Shown: piece after piece, positions 24,554 through 32,539 of the stretch | Numbering within the stretch: the first letter of the stretch is position 1 | Layout of the letters: every line of letters begins with the position of its first letter | DNA from: Maridesulfovibrio sp. | Lineage (GTDB): Bacteria > Desulfobacterota > Desulfovibrionia > Desulfovibrionales > Desulfovibrionaceae | Reading direction: 5' to 3' | Length of the DNA: 64,000 bases | NCBI RefSeq assembly: GCF_963678865.1 | Contig: NZ_OY787459.1 | Location: 3,402,501 to 3,466,500, forward strand | Notes under the pieces: model-generated | Told to the model about the DNA's origin: nothing | What the model saw: only the letters and a program-made list of their open reading frames with translations | The model's database searches: none | Position numbers and translations under genes: made by a program

Positions 24554-24882
24554 ACTGCTTAATAGATGGTTGGCTATTCCGGTTTCTGTGGTGTTCATGA
24601 TAACGGCAGCTTCACTGAATCAGGGCCACTGTCCAGTTTCCTAGATCCAAATCCCCGGCCCGACCCCACCGCCAGCTCCTGCTCCAGCGTCCATTAAAAT
24701 CCTTCGCACAAAACAGCCCCTTCCTGCGCATTTTAAAATTTTTATGATGGTTTGGTTATCCCCTGAAATTAAAACCTTGGAAACTTGGAATGTACGATTT
24801 GGAAGTATATTTTATCTAGAGCTGGTACGTGCTTTTCTCCTGAAATCTAAAGATATTATATTTAAAACATCAGGAGGCTAGT
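24554..24882. other. spacer with a C-rich patch
   Basis: About 330 bases without a gene. A C-rich, higher-GC stretch around 24640-24725 contrasts with the A/T-rich surroundings. The strong AGGAGG site for the next gene lies at 24871-24877. Confidence 0.4.
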
Positions 24883-25338
24883 ATGGCTAAAAAGCAGAAT
24901 GAAAATGTAGAAGTTAAGGCGAAGAAAGGTTTCACAGAGTCCCGTTACAATCCGACCCTGCTGCGGCAGATGTGTGAGAATAACGTGGACGCTGCAACTG
25001 CCAAGCAGAAGCTGGGCCTTAGCTCTCTACAGAGTTTGAGGCAACATCTTATGCGCCTCAGCGTGACTGATAACCAGCTACGGACACTACCGGAATTGTA
25101 TTCGCGTTCCAGCAGTACAATCAGAATCGGTAAGTATGGCCTGAAACTATCTGCTAAGAAGCTGGAGAGTCTCGGAGACTTCCCGGTAGGCTCAGAGTTT
25201 ACCGTTGAAGTTGAAGATGGAAAGATCATTCTTGAAATGATTTCCGCAGGCGGTGCCGAGGACCCGGCAGATGATGCTGTTACCGATCATAAAGGCGAAA
25301 GCGGAACTGAAGCACCTGAAGAAGCCAGTGAAGCTTAA
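24883..25338 (+). CDS. AbrB/SymE-like protein, 151 aa
   Basis: I do not recognise the full family. Residues 15-75 are helical and basic (KKGFTESRYNPTLLRQMCEN). Residues 80-118 read TIRIGKYGLKLSAKKLESLG, then FPVGSEFTVEVEDGKIILEM, the pattern of a SpoVT/AbrB-type swapped-hairpin barrel also used by SymE. This suggests a DNA-binding regulator or antitoxin-like protein. The last 30 residues are acidic and disordered. The ribosome binding site TCAGGAGG is strong. It is followed by its own terminator, so it is monocistronic. Confidence 0.55.
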   Translation: MAKKQNENVEVKAKKGFTESRYNPTLLRQMCENNVDAATAKQKLGLSSLQSLRQHLMRLSVTDNQLRTLPELYSRSSSTIRIGKYGLKLSAKKLESLGDFPVGSEFTVEVEDGKIILEMISAGGAEDPADDAVTDHKGESGTEAPEEASEA

Positions 25339-25343
25339 CGAAA

Positions 25344-25378
25344 TGGAGTCACAGCAAATAATATGTTGTGGCTCCGTT
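25344..25378 (+). terminator. Rho-independent terminator
   Basis: GGAGTCACAGCA (from about 25344) pairs with TGTTGTGGCTCC (to about 25365) and is followed by a T-rich tract. It ends the 151-aa gene's transcript. Confidence 0.7.
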
Positions 25379-25960
25379 TTCTATTTTTGCAGCAGTGGTA
25401 CCCTGAAGCTGAACGTGCGAGAATGTCTACCAGCCAAATTTGATGGACCCCATCAAAAAATTGCATGACAGTTATTTCAAAACTATCCGCATGGACAATT
25501 CAGACTGGTCCAGAGATGGACTCTGGCGTATCGCTGATGAATCTCCAGACTAATAACCCTTTGGGGTAGTCCTTCCTTCTTATAGAATCCATCCTTATCT
25601 CGATATTTTTTTAGCCATGACGAACCCGCAGCAGTGACAACGCACAGTGTTTTTTCTTGCGTTGATTATTGTTCACGGTGCGTAGTTTTGGCTATCTCAT
25701 ACAGTATGAAATACTTGTTTCATGCCGTACCTCATTTTATTTTAAAAATTTTAATATGGATATGACGTACGTGTAAGCCAGCTCAGTTGGCTTGAGAAAA
25801 AACATCTTATCATACATCGCCATTCATCATTCAAAAAAAGTAAGCAATTTAAGCAACTTGAGACAAAAGTGGTCATCTTAATCAGTTCTGATTTAATTGT
25901 TTGTAATGACTGACTTTTTTTTGGAAATGAATCGAGTATGAGCAAAAAATAGGAGAAGTC
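25379..25960. other. long spacer with a possible gene remnant
   Basis: About 580 bases. A 36-codon ORF at 25443-25553 (MDPIKKLHDSYFKTIRMDNS at its start, then a Trp-rich stretch) reads like protein but has no ribosome binding site, so it may be a fragment of a lost gene. The rest (25560-25950) is A/T-rich and holds no gene I can support. An AGGAGAAG site for the next gene is at the right edge. Confidence 0.4.
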
Positions 25961-26836
25961 ATGGATTATGTACCTGTAGCGGAAAAGATCTTGAAGCATG
26001 TGATTAACAATGGCCTCGAAGGCAGAGTTGATGAGCTGGTTTCAAGTGATCTTGATGAACAATCTCTACTGGCCTCATTGTCTGAGGTCTTCACTGAGAT
26101 TGAACAGAGTCTGGGTAGAACTGCACTTATTGATGATATTGCGAAAGCAATCCTGAGTGTCTTATCTGGAAAGATATTACTCAAGGCCAAACAGTTGATT
26201 GGTCATGGCAAATGGAGGTTCTATGCAATGGAGCATTTCGATATGAATGAACATGAAAGAAATATTCGCATGAAAGCTGCAAGCATTATAGGGATTGAAA
26301 ACTATTTCTTTCTAGGCTGGAAAAGAATCTCAGCTTTAACTCAAGCAACAAAGAGATCAAAACAACCTGATCCATTCAAAGAAATTGTGAAAAATATAAG
26401 TTACACAATTGATCCATATCATCCAGATGATTTTGAGCACTTTAATACTCTGGTAAATGGATACATCATCTGGGCCAATAAGATTGGCAACCTGAAGAAT
26501 AAAATAAAATTTGAACAGATTGTTGATGCAGTTGAATGTGAAGTTGAATTTGATGGTGCATTTATTAAGAGACTTGAAAAGTCTAATAATCCTGCCGTTT
26601 CATTATACAACTATATTGACTTTGAAACTGTTAAAGCAACTACTCATTGCACTCGTAACGTAAAGTCAAAAAGAAGAGAACTAGCAACCCTTATTAACAA
26701 ATTATCTTTTGTGGGTTCAATGGTCATTGAAAATGCTGATGATTATTTGAAAAAGGTAACTATTGATAGTCTTGATAAATGTGCTGGGGTTGTGAATAAA
26801 CTGCTTGATATGAAACGTACTGAATTAGGAGTTTAA
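25961..26836 (+). CDS. unrecognised 291-aa protein upstream of the TGT/DpdA-like gene
   Basis: I do not recognise it. It appears almost wholly alpha-helical, with no membrane segment. Notable stretches are GHGKWRFYAMEHFDMNEHER (about 87-106), which faintly recalls DUF3102-type phage proteins, and a C-terminal coiled-coil-like region (KSKRRELATLINKLSF). A strong AGGAGAAG site precedes ATG 25961. The next gene begins 1 bp after its stop, so the two form one operon and are probably functional partners. A role as specificity or DNA-recognition partner of the downstream base-exchange-like protein is speculation. Confidence 0.6.
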   Translation: MDYVPVAEKILKHVINNGLEGRVDELVSSDLDEQSLLASLSEVFTEIEQSLGRTALIDDIAKAILSVLSGKILLKAKQLIGHGKWRFYAMEHFDMNEHERNIRMKAASIIGIENYFFLGWKRISALTQATKRSKQPDPFKEIVKNISYTIDPYHPDDFEHFNTLVNGYIIWANKIGNLKNKIKFEQIVDAVECEVEFDGAFIKRLEKSNNPAVSLYNYIDFETVKATTHCTRNVKSKRRELATLINKLSFVGSMVIENADDYLKKVTIDSLDKCAGVVNKLLDMKRTELGV

Positions 26837-26837
26837 T

Positions 26838-27773
26838 ATGCGTTTTTTTCAAAGTTCTATTACAACGGCAATTGTCTCAGAGCTTCGTATTCTTGCTCCT
26901 GATCTGAGGGTCAATGCCTTGCGTTCTTATAGAACAGATGGACCTGAAACACTAAGACTTTTAGAATCTGGCTTGGTTCAAACAGAAGATCATATCTTAG
27001 ATTCAGGAGTCTGGGGTTTGACCCAAGGGACATTGAAACACAAGAGCAATGTCAAAATTTATGCAAAGTCCTTGATGCGCATTGGCAGTAAGTTTCGCTT
27101 CTATATGAATTTCGATGAAGTCTTCATGGATGAAGGCACTGAAGAGTTCGATGATAAGGCCATCGCAACCAACCTGAAGAATCAGAAATATCTTGAAGAT
27201 CAAGGCTTGAATCCTGTTCCAGTCATTCACAGTCTGGATGATGATGAAATTGGCTATTACATCGATATTAAAGAAGCTAAGGGGTATGAATACATAGCAA
27301 TTGGTTCAACTCAAGCCAAAGTCCAAAAAGAACGTAAGAAGTTGGAAAAAGCTATCGATCGCTTGTATGCGGCAGGCTACAAGATTCATCTATTCGGAGT
27401 CGGTAGCTACAAGAATCTGACAGGTTTGAAGATATGGTCTTGTGATGCATCTTCATTTGCACAATGGGCCAGTTGTGGAAGAGTTGTGTTTCTTTCCGAA
27501 CAGCAGAGCACTAAGAAGGAGATCACATTTTCCTTTCTGTCTCACGATGATGCTGGTAATCCTGTTGAAGATTTTATTGATGACCATAAAGAAGGCTCTG
27601 CAATACTTGCTGAATATCAAAAGAAGATTCTTGATCCGCTGGGTTTGAATATTGGAACGCTGTATTCAGACCCAATTTCAAGGATGCTTGCGAATTGTTA
27701 CTACTACTGCCAGCTTGAAAAGGTTCTGACTGAAGAGCAAATCAAAGCTGGAGTGAAATTCAACGAGTGGTAA
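26838..27773 (+). CDS. tRNA-guanine transglycosylase/DpdA-superfamily protein
   Basis: A 311-aa protein with a TGT-like TIM-barrel pattern. LDSGVWGLTQG (54-64) matches the strand bearing the first catalytic Asp. A repeated beta-alpha layout follows (VPVIHSLDDDE near 127-137, YEYIAIGSTQ near 150-159). KIHLFGVGSYKNL (182-194) and WSCDASSFAQW (200-210) match the HxFG and S-x-DSxxW ends of the TGT barrel. TGTs swap guanine for a 7-deazaguanine in tRNA, while DpdA relatives do so in DNA. At 311 aa it is short for either and lacks the C-terminal four-Cys zinc site of bacterial Tgt. It is co-transcribed with the 291-aa gene; a terminator follows. Substrate unknown. Confidence 0.65.
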   Translation: MRFFQSSITTAIVSELRILAPDLRVNALRSYRTDGPETLRLLESGLVQTEDHILDSGVWGLTQGTLKHKSNVKIYAKSLMRIGSKFRFYMNFDEVFMDEGTEEFDDKAIATNLKNQKYLEDQGLNPVPVIHSLDDDEIGYYIDIKEAKGYEYIAIGSTQAKVQKERKKLEKAIDRLYAAGYKIHLFGVGSYKNLTGLKIWSCDASSFAQWASCGRVVFLSEQQSTKKEITFSFLSHDDAGNPVEDFIDDHKEGSAILAEYQKKILDPLGLNIGTLYSDPISRMLANCYYYCQLEKVLTEEQIKAGVKFNEW

Positions 27774-27781
27774 TATTATCT

Positions 27782-27818
27782 GGTGGGGAAGAATTTTTTC
27801 GATCTTCCTCACCTTTTT
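27782..27818 (+). terminator. Rho-independent terminator
   Basis: GGTGGGGAAGA (27782-27792) pairs with TCTTCCTCACC (27803-27813), with one mismatch, followed by TTTTT. Confidence 0.75.
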
Positions 27819-27844
27819 ACGTTTTAGGTCTTGATTATGTAATT

Positions 27845-27889
27845 GGTAACGGCAGAACCAACAGGTCATTCATCGGTCTTGCCGTTACC
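27845..27889. repeat. 10-bp stem hairpin upstream of the replicase
   Basis: GGTAACGGCA (27845-27854) pairs perfectly with TGCCGTTACC (27880-27889) around a 25-nt loop that itself contains an ACC/GGT pair. It has no T run. It is a candidate structured RNA or replication-origin element. Confidence 0.55.
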
Positions 27890-27961
27890 GCCCACAGCTT
27901 TTCGATTGCTACGTATCTATTATATCTTTAAAAATTTGCCACATCCTCAAAGTACAAGACC

Positions 27962-28042
27962 AGCTCATTCTGAAAATGCTTCTGGACAATCCTGAATCAG
28001 ACTAGCTCATCCTGAAAATGCTTCTGGACGATTCTGATTCAA
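27962..28042 (+). repeat. two tandem direct repeats (iteron-like), about 42-bp period
   Basis: Copies at 27962-28000 and 28004-28042 both begin AGCTCAT-CTGAAAATGCT and contain TTCTGGAC. They differ at only a few bases. A weaker third unit seems to follow near 28047-28068. Their position about 100 bp upstream of a replication initiator gene suggests an origin or an autoregulatory site. Confidence 0.65.
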
Positions 28043-28138
28043 CATGCCTCAGCCTGATGACCGTTCTGCGTTGAACTCTTTTAATAATACAATTAGTTAA
28101 AGATATAAATGGGATAAATCCAGAACAGGAGGAATCCC

Positions 28139-29188
28139 ATGAAAATAGTTGGGCCAGAAGAACGTTTGTATAGACATTTAAGTCCACGTCCCAGAGCTGC
28201 TGATGACAAGAAAGGTCCGTGGTATATTTACGGAAAAGATCAAGCTCTGACGTACAGATTTATTCAACTTCCAAATCAGAAACGGAAATATATATGTTTG
28301 GATTTGGACTATGAAATGGCCGGTGCCAGATGGATGGATGAAGTCATGCTGGAACCGACCATTACCATAATTAATCCAGAGAACACTCATGCCAAGTACA
28401 TGTTTGAACTCAAGAGTCCTGTACTGTTTCCATTAGCAAATGGGAATAGTGCCAGTTGGATAAGCCAGAAAGCTATCCGGTTCTATCACAACGTCAAGAA
28501 AGGTTTGGATGCAGTTCTTGACGGTGATACTGGATACACAGGACATGCGATAAACAATCCGTTTAATCCGCACTGGAAAGTTCACTGGAGAGATATTCAA
28601 TACGATCTTCAAGAGTTGTCAGAATATATTCCGTATGAGCATAAAGAGTTCGTTTTGCCTGATGATGAAATCTGCGAAGGTCGTGAGAAGCTAATGTTTC
28701 ATCACTGCCGGAAGATCGCGTACCGTATGGTGAAGAACTATTCGACCTTTGAAGACTTCCGTGCTGCCGTTGAAAAACTTGTCTTAGATTTTTATCATAA
28801 CACAGCTAAGCTTATTGAAAGTGATCATGAATTAACCATCACAGAAGCTTACAGTGTCATCAAATCGATTAGCAACTGGACTTGGAATAAGAAAAATGAT
28901 CCCAATTTCAAGCAGTATATGTATAACCGTGGAGCGATGAATTTAGGCTCCATTGGATATGATCTGCCGGAAGATGAGCTTGAGCAGGAACGTAAACATC
29001 GTCAGTCCATTGGTGCTCACTACACAAATCGTCAGCAGGTTAATAAAACTCGTCATAAAATATTGAATGCTATTACAACCTTGAAAGCAAACGGAGAAAA
29101 AGTAACACGAAAAAAGATCCACAATATCACTGGTCTTGGACAATCAACTTTAAATAACTATAAAACCATCATCAATGACAATAAATAA
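28139..29188 (+). CDS. ColE2-type plasmid replicase (Rep with PriCT-like region)
   Basis: A 349-aa replication initiator/primase. The N-terminal catalytic block follows the ColE2 replicase pattern: a YICLDLDYEMAGARW stretch with the acidic DLD pair (55-57), PTITIINPENTHAKYMFELK (73-92) and then KSPVLF. CEGREKLMFHHCRKIAYRMV (about 181-200) resembles the PriCT region (gRN-lF--cR--aY). The C-terminus (about 300-349) looks like a helix-turn-helix for origin binding (KVTRKKIHNITGLGQSTLNNY spans it). Family enzymes prime replication at their own origin. A GGAGGAATCC site precedes ATG 28139. Direct repeats and a hairpin upstream may be the origin. Confidence 0.78.
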   Translation: MKIVGPEERLYRHLSPRPRAADDKKGPWYIYGKDQALTYRFIQLPNQKRKYICLDLDYEMAGARWMDEVMLEPTITIINPENTHAKYMFELKSPVLFPLANGNSASWISQKAIRFYHNVKKGLDAVLDGDTGYTGHAINNPFNPHWKVHWRDIQYDLQELSEYIPYEHKEFVLPDDEICEGREKLMFHHCRKIAYRMVKNYSTFEDFRAAVEKLVLDFYHNTAKLIESDHELTITEAYSVIKSISNWTWNKKNDPNFKQYMYNRGAMNLGSIGYDLPEDELEQERKHRQSIGAHYTNRQQVNKTRHKILNAITTLKANGEKVTRKKIHNITGLGQSTLNNYKTIINDNK

Positions 29189-29692
29189 TATCTATATTAT
29201 ATAAAAGTCTAATCAATAATACCTATTAACTTTAGTGTTATAATGTATCGTTAATTACTTTATATATATGATATATAAATTGAATTTTGTGTATATCGTA
29301 TATTATTAATATATTAATTACCAATTATATATATTATATTTACCATCTTCCCACCACCTCCCCCTATTCTTTTCGCCACTATCTAATAAAGCATTTGGGC
29401 ATTTTTTATAGTCTGTACTGAGTCTGATGAATGAGAATAAAGAACTATTTCTTTTTATTATGTTGATTAGTCTGCTTAGAATTATATTTAGTAACATATT
29501 ATAAAGATATATAGTACCAATGTTGACCAGTGTAGCTACATCTTTAACATTGGAGGTGCTATGGAAGATGCTAAAAGTAAAAGTCATTCAAATACTTTTG
29601 CGGATAGTTAGATCACCATTGACCCGTGAAATGCTTAAGTCTGCTTTAATCGTATTCATACGAAGAAAAGTATAATTGGGCATTATCTGAAG
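29189..29692. other. very A/T-rich region with a 16-codon leader ORF
   Basis: 29190-29340 is almost pure A/T with ATAT runs, suitable for strand opening near the replicase gene. At 29561-29611 a 16-codon ORF (MEDAKSKSHSNTFADS) follows a strong GGAGGT. Its ribosome binding site is partly within an inverted repeat (CCAATGTT at 29517-29524, AACATTGG at 29546-29553). It may be a leader peptide. No larger gene is supported. Confidence 0.4.
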
Positions 29693-29726
29693 AAGGCTGC
29701 TCTTCATGGGCAGTCTTTTCTTTTTT
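29693..29726 (+). terminator. Rho-independent terminator
   Basis: AAGGCTGC (29693-29700) pairs with GCAGTCTT (29710-29717, with a G-T pair), followed by a T-rich tract. It lies downstream of the 16-codon leader ORF. Confidence 0.6.
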
Positions 29727-29981
29727 ACGTTCTTAGCTCTTTTGAACGGCAAGTCTTCTGCACCGTCAGCCTCGTCATCTACTTTGAACCAATAGAGATA
29801 TTGGTATCCACCGAACCAAAGTACGTTTTTTAGGAAAATCGTACATTTAGGTGTTCAATCCAAAAAAATCTACGAACTTGAACGGTTTACAGGCGAAGCT
29901 GAAAATTCAGTTTCATCCGTGCCGTTTTGAATGTTTGGTTTTACCATTTTAAAAACAATTTCGTACATTAAAGGAGGAGAA

Positions 29982-30539
29982 ATGCGAGTAGAGCCTATCC
30001 GGTCGAAGAAGGACATTAAGAACATCAAGCGGCTGTTGCAGGACCATCCCCGGAATCTGCTGCTGTTCGTGATGGGCATTAACTCAGGGCTGAGAACGCA
30101 GGATATTCTGACATTGCGCGTTAAGGATATGCTGGACCAAAAGGTCGGTGACCGGATCGTGGTCACTGAGAAGAAAACCGGAAAACAGAATGTCATTATC
30201 ATCAACAAAGAAATCGCAAAATCCTTTCAGAACTATCTAGAGCATTGCCAGCCACATGAAGGTCAATTCCTATTCATGAGTCGCAAAGGCAAAAACTACC
30301 CCATCACCACCTACAGAGTCACAGGGCTCATGAAAGAATGGACCAGTGCAATTAACTTGAAGGGAAATTATGGCGCACATAGCTTACGGAAAACTTTCTG
30401 CTATCAGCAGCGGGTTGAATTCGGTATCCCATGGGAATTATTAAGCAAACGTCTTAACCACTTTAGTCCTCGAACGACCCAAATTTATATAGGCGTCCAA
30501 AATTCTGAAGTGGAGGAGATTCTGCTGAACAACATCTAG
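29982..30539 (+). CDS. minimal tyrosine recombinase (catalytic domain only)
   Basis: A 185-aa site-specific recombinase. The catalytic set is complete: Arg38 in GINSGLRTQDIL, Lys65 in TEKKTGK, His133 and Arg136 in GAHSLRKTF, His160 in LNHFS and Tyr169 in TTQIYIG. It lacks the N-terminal core-binding (SAM-like) domain of normal integrases. The start is set at ATG 29982 because AAAGGAGGAG precedes it; the ORF extends 17 codons further upstream without a ribosome binding site. It may resolve element dimers or act with the full-length integrase. A terminator follows. Confidence 0.85.
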   Translation: MRVEPIRSKKDIKNIKRLLQDHPRNLLLFVMGINSGLRTQDILTLRVKDMLDQKVGDRIVVTEKKTGKQNVIIINKEIAKSFQNYLEHCQPHEGQFLFMSRKGKNYPITTYRVTGLMKEWTSAINLKGNYGAHSLRKTFCYQQRVEFGIPWELLSKRLNHFSPRTTQIYIGVQNSEVEEILLNNI

Positions 30540-30550
30540 ACTGGCTCGTA

Positions 30551-30583
30551 GGAGCATCTGCATACCAGTTTTGCAGGTGCTCC
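30551..30583 (+). terminator. hairpin terminator of the minimal recombinase gene
   Basis: GGAGCATCTGCA (30551-30562) pairs with TGCAGGTGCTCC (30572-30583), followed by T-rich sequence. It resembles the GGAGCA stem after the main integrase (32231-32252). Confidence 0.75.
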
Positions 30584-30643
30584 TAGTCTTTTGGTGTAAT
30601 CAGAAGATAATTTATCAAAATGACATTTTAGCAGAACAAGAAA

Positions 30644-30800
30644 GTGTTTGGGTTGAGAATCGTAAGTTTTAAATAGTTAGATGTCTTTTATTTTAATTGG
30701 TTAATGATCAGAATTAAGTTTTGAGTGTCGTTTTTTGGGGTGCTAGTTCATAACGAAATTGAAGCTGTTCAAGTAGAAGTGTGTTTGAGAAGTGTTTGAG
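30644..30800 (+). repeat. GTGTTTGAG direct repeats upstream of the excisionase-like gene
   Basis: GTGTTTGAG occurs at 30781-30789 and 30792-30800, one helical turn (11 bp) apart. A related GTGTTTGGG lies at 30644-30652. The helical phasing suggests binding sites for a regulator or for Xis/Int. Confidence 0.45.
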
Positions 30801-30937
30801 GTGTATATGATTAGATGATGAATCATAGCTAATACTCAAAATGACTATAAGTGCTCAATTTAAAAAGCTATACATGGAAAATTGAGGCTGCTATAACTAG
30901 AGTCATGAGCGAAAATTACACCCCAGAGGGACCATAC

Positions 30938-31144
30938 ATGACAACTCAGGCAGCCGCAGAATATGCGGACTATTCCTATGATCATTTTCGGGGTCTGGTG
31001 AAAAAATATCAAATACCCAGACGCGGGCCGAACAATAATCGTTTCGCTGTGTCTGACCTTGATCGTTGGATGAGCAACCCGAACTCCTTTTGTGAAGCAT
31101 CTGTTCCCACAAGGACTAGGAAGATCAAAAAAGTGAATATGTAG
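30938..31144 (+). CDS. excisionase-like helix-turn-helix protein
   Basis: A 68-aa MerR/HTH_17-type DNA-binding protein: TTQAAAEYADYSYDHFRGLV, then the wing KKYQIPRRGPNNNRFAVSDL and DRWM. This is the fold used by many excisionases. ATG 30938 has AGAGGG 8 bases upstream; ATG 30905 or a GTG at 30851 would give longer forms without a ribosome binding site. The basic tail ends RTRKIKKVNM. It is 7 bp upstream of the integrase on the same strand, the usual xis-int order, so it probably directs excision of element C. Confidence 0.75.
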   Translation: MTTQAAAEYADYSYDHFRGLVKKYQIPRRGPNNNRFAVSDLDRWMSNPNSFCEASVPTRTRKIKKVNM

Positions 31145-31151
31145 GAGTAAT

Positions 31152-32180
31152 ATGAGTACACATCAACGTAAGAACGGTACTTGGTTTGTCCGTTATCGTG
31201 AAAATGGTAAGCAGGTGAACCATACCTGTGGCAAAGGTGAAGCTGGTCGCCTTGAAGCAGAACGCCTAGATGCAGAGATCAAGGCGAAAAAGGACCTCGC
31301 TAAAACTGAAGTCTTGGTGTTCCCGGAAGACCAGAAGAAGATTGAGTATTTTGACGACCTTGCTGTCCAGTACTTTGATGATGTTGCTGCTGACGGATGG
31401 AAGCAGTGGAGAAAGGATTGGAGTGTTCTTCTGGATAACAATCTGACTGAAGAGCTGTCACAGATTCCTATCAGTCGCTTGACCCAGAGTTTCATCGTCA
31501 ATTTGCTGAAGAAGAAATTCAAAGAAGCATCTCCAAGAACCCGTGGTAAGTATGCTCGCTATCTCAAGACCATGTTCAAGTGGGCAGAGGAACGGGGACT
31601 CATTGATAAGAATCCGTTGCAGTTTCTGAAGGGGAAGAAGTATCCCAAGAAGCCTCTGAACATTGATATGGAGACAATCAAGCTTATCAAAGCCGAGGCT
31701 AGTGAGCATCTGGCATTTGCGATTGATATTTTGTGCAATACCGGTGTGCGTACTGGTGAAAGCGAGCTTCTTTCCATGAAGTATAGCGACATCAACTGGA
31801 AGCAATCTTCCATACGGGTGTTCGCCAAGAAGACTAACAGCTACAGGGTACTGCCGCTGAAGCCGGAGTTTTTGGAGAAGCTTAAGGAGAAGCAGAAGAC
31901 TAGTGAATCAGGGTTTCTGGTCGAGTACAAGGGGCGTCCTGTTAAGTCTCTTGGTAATAGTTTCAGAAGGGTTCGTAGAAAGCTGAAACTCAATGAGAAG
32001 ATTGTTTTGTACGATCTTCGCCACTGGTACTGCACCAGCCTGTTATCCGGTGGTGCTCCAGTAAACACCGTGGCGCAGCTCATGGGGCATTCTTCGGCGA
32101 AGATGACTCTGGACGTGTACGGGCATGTCATTCCGGGCGATACTGCCAAGGCTTTGCAATACCTGCCGGACATTGGATAG
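31152..32180 (+). CDS. int: phage-type tyrosine integrase of element C
   Basis: A 342-aa integrase. An N-terminal arm-binding-like region (residues 1-60) is followed by a core-binding SAM-like domain (about 65-165) and a catalytic domain. Catalytic residues: Arg200 in NTGVRTGE, a Lys in KKTNSYR (about 227), Arg290 in LYDLRHWY, His313 in LMGHSS and nucleophile Tyr323 in DVYGHV. The box-II His is Tyr (YDLR), as in many integrases. AGGAG precedes ATG 31152. The gene lies 360 bp from the intact tRNA-Pro, as expected for the integrase that targets it, and may also mobilise element B, whose ends match. Confidence 0.93.
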   Translation: MSTHQRKNGTWFVRYRENGKQVNHTCGKGEAGRLEAERLDAEIKAKKDLAKTEVLVFPEDQKKIEYFDDLAVQYFDDVAADGWKQWRKDWSVLLDNNLTEELSQIPISRLTQSFIVNLLKKKFKEASPRTRGKYARYLKTMFKWAEERGLIDKNPLQFLKGKKYPKKPLNIDMETIKLIKAEASEHLAFAIDILCNTGVRTGESELLSMKYSDINWKQSSIRVFAKKTNSYRVLPLKPEFLEKLKEKQKTSESGFLVEYKGRPVKSLGNSFRRVRRKLKLNEKIVLYDLRHWYCTSLLSGGAPVNTVAQLMGHSSAKMTLDVYGHVIPGDTAKALQYLPDIG

Positions 32181-32230
32181 CTGCTGAAATCAGAACAGAT
32201 TAAATTGACCGCCTATTGCATGCGGTAATG

Positions 32231-32256
32231 GGAGCATCAGAAATGGTGCTCCTTTT
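32231..32256 (+). terminator. Rho-independent terminator of the integrase gene
   Basis: GGAGCATC (32231-32238) pairs with GGTGCTCC (32245-32252), followed by TTTT. Confidence 0.75.
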
Positions 32257-32444
32257 CTTTTATCCAGACAATCCAAAAATTAGCGTTAAACCGGACACCA
32301 TGTCTCAGTTGGTGTTTAAGGGAAGCAGGATATCTTGCAGGAGAGTGTTAGAGGTGGACCTGTAATTAGGGGATGGGGGTCTTCCGCTCATACTCCATTA
32401 AATATCCTTATTACAGTGTCTTAAACACTTTTCTCCAACACTTT

Positions 32445-32523
32445 GGTCAACCCAAGGTTCACCAAAAATGTTGACTACCCAAAAATAAAAGGACCAATCA
32501 GCTATATGCTAAATGGTCCTTTT
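32445..32523 (-). repeat. element right-end repeat with tRNA-Pro terminator (copy RE4)
   Basis: GGTCAACC, then GGTTCACC and ATGTTGAC, are followed by a hairpin (AAAAGGACCA at 32487-32496 with TGGTCCTTTT at 32514-32523). On the minus strand the hairpin is the terminator of the intact tRNA-Pro. It is highly similar to 17276-17353 and 10931-11004. Confidence 0.85.
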
Positions 32524-32539
32524 ACTTGGATTTTTATGA

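Larger units (their letters stand above)
17417..32539. mobile_element. integrated element C with integrase (integrative plasmid-like)
   Basis: About 15 kb between tRNA fragment 3 and the intact tRNA-Pro. It encodes an integrase 360 bp from the tRNA, an excisionase-like protein, a second small tyrosine recombinase, a ColE2-type replicase with direct repeats, restriction-modification, an XRE regulator and cargo. No conjugation or phage structural gene was seen. The gene content fits an integrative plasmid or island that can excise and perhaps replicate. Confidence 0.82.

Noticed and set aside
27845-28042. Possible retron or CRISPR-like repeat locus upstream of the replicase
   Set aside because: Only two direct repeats with no uniform spacers, and no reverse transcriptase or cas gene; an origin or regulatory role fits better. 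No CRISPR array was found anywhere in the window.
29318-29587. 89-aa minus-strand ORF in the A/T-rich region
   Set aside because: Low-complexity composition of an A/T-rich tract, no ribosome binding site.
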